From: JAIQGF01 sp963760215
GTDB lineage: Bacteria > Acidobacteriota > Terriglobia > Terriglobales > Acidobacteriaceae
Assembly (NCBI GenBank): GCA_963760215.1
Contig: CAVXCJ010000002.1
Span: 1,054,001 to 1,118,000 of the forward strand
DNA length: 64,000 nucleotides
Reading direction: 5' to 3'
Below, piece after piece: positions 57,496 to 64,000 of this stretch. Every line of letters begins with the position of its first letter. Within the stretch, counting starts at the first letter, position 1. The notes beneath the pieces were generated by a model. It made no database searches and was not told the origin of the DNA. It worked only from the letters and a program-made list of their open reading frames with translations. A program made the position numbers and the translations under genes.

Positions 57496-58206
57496 ATGCC
57501 CGAATCCACGCACCGCGACCCGCCGGACCCGCGCCGCCAGGTGATCAGCTTTACCTTTTACAAGGTCCAGCCGGAATGGCGGCGGCTGCCGGCGGCGGAA
57601 AAGGCGGAGCACCGCCGCGAGTTCGCCTCCGTCATCGGCAAATGGCGGCAGAGCGAGCAGATGACCGCGCTCACCTATTCGCTCTCCGGCCTGCGCGCCG
57701 AAGTCGACATGATGTTGTGGCGCATCTGCTACTCCCTGGAATGTCTCCAGCAGATGCAGGCCGAGTTGATGCGTACGCGCCTGGGTGCTTACCTGGAAAC
57801 GCCGCACTCCTACCTCGCCATGACCCGCCACTCGCAGTACAAGATCGGCCAGGGAGGCGACGACGAAAACACCATCAAGTGTGGCGGCTATCGCTACGCC
57901 TCGGTGCTGCCGTTCACTAAAACGCGCGCCTGGTACCAACTGGCGTTTGAGGAGCGCCAGCGCATCGTCAACGAGTACCGTGACGCCATCGCCGACTTTC
58001 CTCGCGTGCGCATGAACACGCTTTACTCCTTCGGCATTGACGACCAGGAATTCGTGCTGGTATTTGAGAGCGATCACCCCGCCGACATTGTGGACCTGAA
58101 AATGCGCCTCCGCGAAACCGAGAACGCAATCTATATCCAGCAGGACACGCCCGTGTTCACCGGCATCCAGTGCGATACTGACCAGATGCTGGAGCAGTTG
58201 GGCTGA
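57496..58206 (+). CDS. Second chlorite dismutase-family protein (divergent HemQ paralogue)
   Basis: A 236-residue protein with the same fold as HemQ: VISFTFYKVQPEWRRLPAAE near 17, LRAEVDMMLWRICYSLECLQ near 69, YASVLPFTKTRAWYQLAFEE near 137, and YSFGIDDQEFVLVFESDHPA near 176. The HemQ signature DDWEWG is changed to IDDQEFV, so coproheme chemistry may differ or be lost. It may be a heme-binding regulator or chaperone. ATG 57496 with AGGACG upstream. Its stop overlaps the nth start (TGATGG). Confidence 0.8.
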   Translation: MPESTHRDPPDPRRQVISFTFYKVQPEWRRLPAAEKAEHRREFASVIGKWRQSEQMTALTYSLSGLRAEVDMMLWRICYSLECLQQMQAELMRTRLGAYLETPHSYLAMTRHSQYKIGQGGDDENTIKCGGYRYASVLPFTKTRAWYQLAFEERQRIVNEYRDAIADFPRVRMNTLYSFGIDDQEFVLVFESDHPADIVDLKMRLRETENAIYIQQDTPVFTGIQCDTDQMLEQLG

Positions 58207-59069
58207 TGGCACGCGGCATCGTTCCCCGACAGCCGTCCAAGAGCGGACGCCAGGAGGGCCGCCGAGCCCCGGTGCGCGCTACATCGCCACTTCAGAAATC
58301 ATCGCGCCCGTCGCGCCTCAAGCCTCCGGTGAAATCGGAAGCCAAAGCCAAGCGTCCGGCGAAGACCGTGAATGCGAAATCGCCGAAGGGATACGATTCG
58401 CTGGCGCCGGAGCGCGTGCAGGAAATCCTGCAGCGGCTCGATGCCACCTATCCCAACGCCACCTGCGCGCTCCGCCACAACAACGCGTGGGAGTTGCTGG
58501 TGGCGACCATCCTCTCGGCGCAATGCACCGACGAACGCGTCAACAAGACCACGCCTGAACTGTTTCGCAAGTATCCCACGGTGCAGGCGGTCGCCGCCCT
58601 GAAGCCGGAGCAACTGGAACCTGACATTCGCTCCACCGGCTTCTTCCGCAACAAAGCCAAATCCGTGGTCGGCGCGGCGAAAATGATTGTCGGCGATTTC
58701 GGCGGCGAAGTGCCCTCGGAGATGGAGCAGTTGCTCACCCTGCCGGGCGTGGCGCGCAAGACGGCCAACGTCCTGCTCGGCACATGGTTTCACAAGAACG
58801 AAGGCGTGGTGGTGGACACCCACGTGTACCGCATCTCGCGCCGCCTGGAGCTGACCACCAATAACGATCCCAACAAGATCGAGCAGGACCTGGTGCGCAT
58901 CATCCCGCGCCAGCGCTGGACCAGCTTCAGCCACCAGGTGATCTGGCACGGGCGCAGGCTCTGCACGGCGCGCTCGCCCAAGTGCGTGGATTGTCCGCTG
59001 GAGTCTATCTGCCACGCCGCCGACAAGACCTGGAACACGGTAGAGATTCACCAGAACGCGACGCCCTAG
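58206..59069 (+). CDS. nth: Endonuclease III with basic N-terminal extension
   Basis: Bifunctional DNA glycosylase/AP lyase of base excision repair. 287 aa; the first 60 residues are a Lys/Arg-rich extension, absent from E. coli Nth. Helix-hairpin-helix LPGVARKTANVLLG near 178 holds the catalytic lysine; aspartate in VVVDTHVYR near 203; the [4Fe-4S] cluster uses CTARSPKCVDCPLESIC near 252. Start ATG 58206 overlaps the previous stop, so it is coupled to the Cld-family gene. Confidence 0.95.
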   Translation: MARGIVPRQPSKSGRQEGRRAPVRATSPLQKSSRPSRLKPPVKSEAKAKRPAKTVNAKSPKGYDSLAPERVQEILQRLDATYPNATCALRHNNAWELLVATILSAQCTDERVNKTTPELFRKYPTVQAVAALKPEQLEPDIRSTGFFRNKAKSVVGAAKMIVGDFGGEVPSEMEQLLTLPGVARKTANVLLGTWFHKNEGVVVDTHVYRISRRLELTTNNDPNKIEQDLVRIIPRQRWTSFSHQVIWHGRRLCTARSPKCVDCPLESICHAADKTWNTVEIHQNATP

Positions 59070-59209
59070 CACGCGCTCGGAGTAGCTCGGAACAGACTTT
59101 CGGGGTCGGTGGTGAGATGGGCTGTTCTCGCCAACAATCACCCGACGACCTACCGCATCTGTGGGGAGAAAGAGTAGAATTTAGTTTTCGTTTTCAGCGA
59201 GTTGCGGAA

Positions 59210-60346
59210 ATGAACGTTCGGCTGTCTTTCGTCATCATTCTCGTATTGATGGTTTCGTCTGCGTCGTTTGCTCCCTCGCAACAATCATCCCAAACAGGTG
59301 CTTTCATGTCGGACCTTGACAAAGCCGGGCTTCGAGGTCCAGTTAAGACCGTGCTCGATGAGCAAACCTTTTCGGGTGCCGGCCAGCAGCTGCTCACGAC
59401 AACCACAACGGAGTACGCACCTGATGGCAGGATTCTGGAAGTACGAACGGGAAACCCGGACGGCTCCGAATGGGCGACGAGCTACACCTACCACTCCGAT
59501 GGCCGTCTCCTCAAAACCGTTTCCGGCAAAGTGGGCTCTGCCCCCAGTTCTGAGACGACCTACTTATACGACGAAGCACGAAGGCTGGTTGGAGTGAAAT
59601 CGGGTGACAAGAACCAAATTCGCTACGAGTATGACGACAAGGGGCGCAAGTCCGTAATTGAAAGCTATGATTCAAAGCCCCTACCGGTAAACACCGCCTA
59701 CGCCGCACACTGGGAAGGAAGCGACTTGGGTTTTGGGCCTTATCCGGGCGGTACTCTCACCACGTTATACAACGAGCAGGGCGTGGCGACGGGTGCGCAG
59801 CTCTATGCACAGGGAAAGCTCGTGGCCCACATTGTCCGCATGTTCGACGCAAAAGGTCGCATCATCGCAGAGGAACAGGTCGCGGATGCACCCGACTTGA
59901 TGGTTCCGGATCAGCTGCGATCAACGCTCAATCCAGAACAGGCTAAGACCGTGGGCGCGTTTGTAGCTGGCGGCTTGCATAACAGAGCCATCTCCTACTC
60001 TTATGACGCCCACGGTCGTGTGACGGAACGGCACAGGAGTGGCGGGGTCTTTGGCGAGGAAGCGAATGTCACCACGTATAACGACCACGGTGACAAGGCC
60101 TCGGAGCGTACGACCACGGTCATGAATCCGGAAGTAGGTAGGGAATACGGCCTCACCGAAGCCGGAACTATGATTCCCGTTGGACCGGCTCAACCCGCCC
60201 CGCCGCCCGCCACCTACGAAACACAATACACCTATCACTACGATGCCTATGACAATTGGACCGAGCAGACCACTGTCGCTCGCTCTCGCGCAGACGCAGC
60301 ATTTGGACCTGCCACCATCCGTCGCCGTAAGCTGACCTATTACTAA
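59210..60346 (+). CDS. Exported YD-repeat-like protein
   Basis: 378 residues with a signal peptide (LSFVIILVLMVSSASFAPSQ) followed by beta-hairpin repeats resembling RHS/YD repeats: TEYAPDGRILEVRTGNPDGS, YHSDGRLLKTVSGKVG, YEYDDKGRKSVIESYDS, YSYDAHGRVTERHRSG. There is no toxin-like C-terminus or core cage, so it is not a full RHS toxin. Its base use looks less GC-rich than the flanking genes (by eye). ATG 59210. A dif-like site lies 37 bases downstream. A surface or carbohydrate-binding role is possible (inference). Confidence 0.72.
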   Translation: MNVRLSFVIILVLMVSSASFAPSQQSSQTGAFMSDLDKAGLRGPVKTVLDEQTFSGAGQQLLTTTTTEYAPDGRILEVRTGNPDGSEWATSYTYHSDGRLLKTVSGKVGSAPSSETTYLYDEARRLVGVKSGDKNQIRYEYDDKGRKSVIESYDSKPLPVNTAYAAHWEGSDLGFGPYPGGTLTTLYNEQGVATGAQLYAQGKLVAHIVRMFDAKGRIIAEEQVADAPDLMVPDQLRSTLNPEQAKTVGAFVAGGLHNRAISYSYDAHGRVTERHRSGGVFGEEANVTTYNDHGDKASERTTTVMNPEVGREYGLTEAGTMIPVGPAQPAPPPATYETQYTYHYDAYDNWTEQTTVARSRADAAFGPATIRRRKLTYY

Positions 60347-60376
60347 CGCCTGCTTTGTTTAGCGCGAAAGTTTAGT

Positions 60377-60404
60377 GACAGTTGTTGATAAATCGCCTTA
60401 TCAC
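60377..60404 (-). other. dif-like site, copy 3
   Basis: GATAA (60387-60391), ATCGCC, TTATC (60398-60402). The 22 bases 60383-60404 are the exact reverse complement of 1352-1373 at the other end of the window. It lies between the YD-repeat gene stop (60346) and the hemD stop (60498), in an otherwise empty gap. Confidence 0.4.
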
Positions 60405-60497
60405 CAGAAACCGTCCCAGATATCTGGGACTCGGCTGGAGATCCGACCCACATAACAATTCACGGACTCGCTCGGAGACGCGAGCTGTCCCAACGAT

Positions 60498-61293
60498 CTA
60501 CAAGGACGTCGCGATCGTGGCCACCAGGCTCGGGATGGTGTACTCGCGGGCTTCGATGTCCACCCGCAGACCATACTGGCGCATCGTTTCCGAGGTCACC
60601 GGGCCGATGGAGGCCAGCTTGGTGCCGGTGAGCAGCGCGTGGTTTCCCTTCCCCAGCAGGTCGAGGAAATTCCTCACCGTCGAAGAACTGGTAAAGGTGA
60701 TGACGTCGGGCTTGCGCCGAGGGTCGCGCAGCACCTTCGCCAACTCCGTGCGCGAAGATTCGGGCAGCACGGTTTCGTAGGCCTCGATCACGTCCACCTT
60801 GGCCCCGGCCTTGATGAGCTCGTTGGGAATCACGTCGCGCGCGACTTTGGCGCGCACCAGCAGCACGCGCTTGCCTTTGACCTCGGGCTTCAATTCGGCG
60901 ACCACGGCTTCGGCAACGTATTCCTCCGGCATAACGTCCACCGGTAGGCCGCGCTTTTCGATTGCTTTGCGCGTTGCCGGGCCGATGGCGGCGATATTCA
61001 AATGCAGCAGGTCGGCCTCGGTCTTGCCCAGCTTGGCTAAGCCGCGCGAACAGCGCCTGCACGCCGTTGACGCTGGTCATGATAAGCCAGTCGTAATCCA
61101 GCAGGCGGGCGATTGCCTGGTCGAGCGCGCGCCAGGACGCGGGTTCGCGGATCTCAATGAACGGGATTTCGATCACCTCGGCGCCCAGCAGGCGCAGCGC
61201 GTCGGAGAACGCGCTTGCCTGGTGACGCGCGCGCCCCACCAGTACGCGACGGCCCGCCAGCGGCCGGGTTGGAATGTCAGCGCTTGCGTTCAT
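60498..61293 (-). CDS. hemD: Uroporphyrinogen-III synthase, frameshifted
   Basis: Cyclises hydroxymethylbilane to uroporphyrinogen III. The N-terminal half from ATG 61293 (RRVLVGRARHQASAFSDALR; LLDYDWLIMTSVNGVQALFA) is followed one base out of frame by LGKTEADLLHLNIAAIGPAT and later VITFTSSSTVRNFLDLLGKG and IGPVTSETMRQYGLRVDIEA. Removing one T from CGGCTTAGCC near 61040 joins them as ARLAKLGKTE. Essential-type gene in a heme cluster, so it is probably a sequence error. It follows hemC after a word-repeat hairpin. Confidence 0.88.
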
Positions 61294-61298
61294 AATTG

Positions 61299-61376
61299 CC
61301 TTTGGCCATTAGCGATTGGCCATTGGCCGTGACTGAATCGGTGTTGCCAAAGGCCAACGGCTAATGGCCAACAGCT
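61299..61376. repeat. Word-repeat hairpin (TTGGCCATT type)
   Basis: Left arm TTTGGCCATTAGCGATTGGC then CATTGGCC; right arm GCCAAAGGCCAACGGCTAAT then GGCCAAC. Eight- to nine-base words, inverted. It ends three bases before the hemC stop, between hemC and hemD. Confidence 0.7.
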
Positions 61377-61378
61377 GA

Positions 61379-62314
61379 TTACGGCTGCTGCGGGGCCGCG
61401 GCGGTTTCGCCGTAAACTTCCTGCAGGATGCGATCGCCGCCGCGCTCCAGCAGGCGCTTGCCCACTATTTCCCCAAGCTGTTGGGGATCGCTGCCCGACT
61501 GATTTTCCCGCAACACCTTCGACCCATCCGGACGCGCCACCACGGCGGTCAGGTGCAGCACGCCGTCCTTCATTTCGGCATACGCGCCGATCGGCACCTG
61601 GCATCCGCCGCCGAGCTGGTTCAGCAGCGCGCGCTCGCAGGTGGTCGCGGCGCGGGCGGCCGCATCATTCAGAAACTCCAGATGAGCGCCGGTTTGCGCA
61701 TCGCCGCTGCGAATCTCGATGCCCAGCGCACCCTGTCCGACCGCGGGGCACATCATCTCCACCGGCAAAATCGCGCGAATCCACTCCGTGCGGCCCAGGC
61801 GATTCAGCCCGGCAGCGGCGAGGATGATGGCGTCGTACTCGCCCTCTTCCAATTTTCGCAGGCGTGTGTCCACGTTGCCGCGCAGCGGAAAAATGTTCAG
61901 GTCGGGACGCACTGCTTTGAGCTGCGCCTGCCGCCGCAGGCTGCTGGTGCCCACGCGCGAGCGCTGCGGCAGGTCGTTAATGCTGTCGAAGTGCCGCGCC
62001 AGGAATGCGTCGCACGGGTTCTCGCGCTTGGTGATGGCGGCGATCTCGAATTCCGGCGCCAGCTCCGTCGGCAGGTCTTTCAGGCTGTGCACCGCCAGGT
62101 CCACGCGCCCATCCAGCAGCGCTTCCTCGATCTCCTTGGTGAACATGCCCTTGGTGCCGACCTTGGCGAGGGCGACGTCGGTGATCTTGTCGCCCGTGGT
62201 CTTGATGATTTCCAGTTCCACTTTGTGCCCGCGGGCCTGCAGCAGTCCGGAAATGTGGTTGGCCTGCCAGAGCGCGAGTTGCGACCCGCGCGAGCCGATG
62301 CGCAGGCGCGCCAT
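61379..62314 (-). CDS. hemC: Porphobilinogen deaminase (hydroxymethylbilane synthase)
   Basis: Polymerises four porphobilinogens. 311 aa: RIGSRGSQLALWQANHI near 5, VGTKGMFTKEIEEALLDGRV near 52, VHSLKDLPTELAPEF near 75, GTSSLRRQAQLKAVRPD near 122, and the dipyrromethane-binding cysteine in GGGCQVPIGAYAE near 238. ATG 62314 overlaps the hemA stop by one base (TGATG), so it is coupled. The protein ends with an Ala/Gln tail. Confidence 0.96.
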   Translation of the reverse strand: MARLRIGSRGSQLALWQANHISGLLQARGHKVELEIIKTTGDKITDVALAKVGTKGMFTKEIEEALLDGRVDLAVHSLKDLPTELAPEFEIAAITKRENPCDAFLARHFDSINDLPQRSRVGTSSLRRQAQLKAVRPDLNIFPLRGNVDTRLRKLEEGEYDAIILAAAGLNRLGRTEWIRAILPVEMMCPAVGQGALGIEIRSGDAQTGAHLEFLNDAAARAATTCERALLNQLGGGCQVPIGAYAEMKDGVLHLTAVVARPDGSKVLRENQSGSDPQQLGEIVGKRLLERGGDRILQEVYGETAAAPQQP

Positions 62315-63618
62315 CAGCGCTTCGCTCCGTTGGCCGCCGACTCCGCTTTTTCTTCTTCCGCTTTGTGCTTCAGGTTGAACAGCCGCCGCACCACGTCAAT
62401 CACCGTGGTGCCCTGCTCTTCGCGCGCCGCCGTTTTCAGCGTGGTGATCGGGGTATGCATGATCTTGTTGATGATGCCGCGGCTCATCGCCTCCACCGCC
62501 AGCTCCTGCTCCGGCGAAAGCTCGCCCAGCCGGCCGCGCACGCGGTCAATTTCGGCCTGGCGGATGGTCTCCAGGTGCTCCTGGAGCGAGACGATCGTCG
62601 GCACCACATCCAGCGTCTGCATCCGCGCCAGGAATCGCTCCACCTCTTCGCTGATGATTTCTTCCGCGCGTTCTGCCTCGCGGTGCCGGTCGGCGACGTG
62701 CGTGCTGACCACCTGCTGCAGGTCGTCAATGTCGTACACGAAGATCCCGTCCAGCTTGTTGACCTCGGGATCCACATCGCGCGGGACGGCGATATCAATG
62801 AAGAACATCGGGCGGTTGCGCCGGCGGGCGAGGAACTTCTCGCCGTGCTCGCGGCGGAAGATGGCCACCGGCGCGCCGGTCGAGGTGATCACGATGTCGG
62901 CCTTGTCCGCCGAATCGTAGAGCTGGTCCCAGGGCAGCGCCTGGCCGTTGAATTTGCGCGCCAGGTTCTGCGCCCGCTCCAGCGTCCGGTTGTACACGAA
63001 AATCGAACCGGCGCCGTGCGCCAGCAGGTGGCGCGCCGCCAGTTCGCACATCTTCCCGGCGCCCACCAGCATGACGGTCTTGCCCGTCAGGCTGCCGAAG
63101 ATTTTTTTCGCCAGTTCCACCGCCACCGATGCCACCGACACCGCCGAGCTGCCCACTGCCGTCTCGGTGCGGACTTTTTTCGCCACCGCAAAAGCGCGCG
63201 TGACCAGCGCGTCGAGCTGCGAATTGACCGCGCCCACGGCGCGTGCCACCGCGTAGGCTTCCTTCACCTGCCCCAGCACCTGCGGTTCCCCCACCACCAT
63301 CGAGTCCAGGCTCGCCGTCACCCGGAACAGGTGGCGTATGACGTCCTTGTCGACGTACTCGTAAAGGTGCTGGTCGAACTGCCGGGGATCAACTTGGAAA
63401 TATTCGCCGAGAAACGCGCGCAGGTCGGAGCCGCCATTGCGCGAGCGCGCCAGCAATTCCACTCGATTGCAGGTGGAGACGATCATCGCTTCTTCGATTC
63501 CGTCATGCTTTGCGAACTGCTGCACCGCCGCCGGCAGCTTCGCTTCCGAGATCGCAAACCTCTCCCTCACCTCCAGGGGCGCGGTGCGATGGTTCACTCC
63601 GATGAGCTGAAACGTCAT
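62314..63618 (-). CDS. hemA: Glutamyl-tRNA reductase
   Basis: First committed step of C5-pathway tetrapyrrole synthesis. 434 aa: LIGVNHRTAPLEVRERFA at the start, catalytic Cys in VSTCNRVELLA near 50, FRVTASLDSMVVGEPQVLGQ near 101, NADPH site VMLVGAGKMCELAARHL near 184, FFIDIAVPRDVDPEVNKLDG near 274, C-terminal dimerisation helix. ATG 63618 overlaps the preceding ccsA-like stop (ATGA), so the heme genes are read as one unit. Confidence 0.96.
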   Translation of the reverse strand: MTFQLIGVNHRTAPLEVRERFAISEAKLPAAVQQFAKHDGIEEAMIVSTCNRVELLARSRNGGSDLRAFLGEYFQVDPRQFDQHLYEYVDKDVIRHLFRVTASLDSMVVGEPQVLGQVKEAYAVARAVGAVNSQLDALVTRAFAVAKKVRTETAVGSSAVSVASVAVELAKKIFGSLTGKTVMLVGAGKMCELAARHLLAHGAGSIFVYNRTLERAQNLARKFNGQALPWDQLYDSADKADIVITSTGAPVAIFRREHGEKFLARRRNRPMFFIDIAVPRDVDPEVNKLDGIFVYDIDDLQQVVSTHVADRHREAERAEEIISEEVERFLARMQTLDVVPTIVSLQEHLETIRQAEIDRVRGRLGELSPEQELAVEAMSRGIINKIMHTPITTLKTAAREEQGTTVIDVVRRLFNLKHKAEEEKAESAANGAKR

Positions 63619-64000
63619 GGCGCGATGAACCTGTGAACTCCGCTAAAGTAATTGGCCGCCCAGGCGCTGACCGCGGCGATGAAGGCGAAGGTTGCCAGGT
63701 ACGCGGCCCTCTTCCCCCTCCAGCCGGAATTCCAGCGCGTGTACAACAGCACCATGTAAATGGCCCACATCAGCAGCGACAGCAGGATCTTGGCATCCAG
63801 GAAGTACATCGGCCCGAAATGCTCCTGCGCGATCACCGAGCCGGCGATCAGCCCGAAGGTCATGAAGGGAAAGCCCAGCAGCAGCGACTTGTAGCCGATG
63901 TCGTCGATCACCTCCAGCGCCGGCAGCTTGGATAGATAGCCCGCCAGGTGCTTGGCCTTCAGGCTGCGCTCCTGCAGCAGGTACAGAATGCTGGCGCCGA
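63615..64000 (-). CDS. CcsA/HemX-like cytochrome c assembly protein, C-terminal part
   Basis: Cut by the window edge; about 127 C-terminal residues are visible. The visible frame reads ILYLLQERSLKAKHLAGYLS, IDDIGYKSLLLGFPFMTFGL, LDAKILLSLLMWAIYMVLLY, YLATFAFIAAVSAWAANYFS, matching CcsA/ResC-type or HemX-type helices. In Bacillus, hemX lies beside hemA and modulates GluTR levels; here it also directly precedes hemA. Choosing between cytochrome c maturation and HemX needs the missing N-terminus. Confidence 0.82.
   Translation of the reverse strand, partial: GASILYLLQERSLKAKHLAGYLSKLPALEVIDDIGYKSLLLGFPFMTFGLIAGSVIAQEHFGPMYFLDAKILLSLLMWAIYMVLLYTRWNSGWRGKRAAYLATFAFIAAVSAWAANYFSGVHRFIAP

Noticed and set aside
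60377..60404. Integron attC site
   Set aside because: The expected RYYYAAC and GTTRRRY boundary motifs are not present (GTTGATA fails), and no integrase gene is nearby; dif-like geometry fits better.
1..64000. tRNA or rRNA genes
   Set aside because: Scanning by eye showed no cloverleaf-like sequence with a TTCGAATC-type arm in the gaps; a covariance search would be needed to be certain.

Overview
The window is about 64 kb of GC-rich bacterial chromosome, most likely from a soil Acidobacteriota (Terriglobia/Koribacter-like). This is inferred from gene style and content: a winged-helix regulator fused to TPR repeats, a TonB protein with a glycine-rich linker, a ctaCDE-type oxidase cluster with tandem subunit III genes, secreted TPR proteins, HemQ with a hemAXCD-type cluster, and many intergenic palindromic repeats. 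No rRNA, tRNA, CRISPR array, phage or transposase gene was found.

Layout. 1-1700: partial glycosyltransferase, TlpA-like lipoprotein and a small membrane protein flanked by two dif-like sites. 1729-5287: copper island (Cu P-type ATPase, MerR regulator with a classical 19-bp operator, divergent HMA-like protein). 5614-8609: GGDEF/histidine-kinase fusion, STAS protein and a type IV pilin flanked by two copies of a structured element. 8757-12418: pdxS, thioesterase, methyltransferase, radical SAM enzyme. 12766-17421: aa3-type cytochrome c oxidase operon. 17553-23641: uvrA, a secreted TPR operon and a metallopeptidase. 24043-28912: iron-uptake operon (FTR1-DUF2318 fusion, two FtsX permeases, and an ABC ATPase fused to a complete DtxR-like metalloregulator). 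29120-37267: wHTH-TPR regulator, giant secreted protein, HEAT-repeat protein, TonB protein. 37625-49489: ileS-lspA, S9 peptidase, lytic transglycosylase, GAF-like protein, ECF sigma/anti-sigma pair, M48 protease. 49856-56233: aminotransferase, inositol phosphate synthase, DUF3592, SnoaL-like and DedA genes. 56439-64000: heme section (hemQ, a second Cld-family gene, nth, a YD-repeat protein, hemD-hemC-hemA and a partial ccsA/hemX).

The main biological novelty candidate is the ABC ATPase-DtxR fusion in the iron operon, where a metal sensor is covalently joined to the energising subunit. The second theme is non-coding DNA. Almost every gap carries either (i) degenerate 6-9 bp words repeated and arranged as inverted pairs, a different word at each locus, usually abutting a stop codon; (ii) 130-160 bp MITE-like elements with terminal inverted repeats; or (iii) dif-like GATAA-N6-TTATC sites.

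Five genes (cox3, DUF3592, dedA, a small ORF and hemD) each need a one-base removal, every time inside a short homopolymer. This looks like assembly or sequencing insertions rather than biology, so those genes are probably intact in the organism. All assignments come from reading the translations and sequence; no database search, fold prediction or composition statistic was run.
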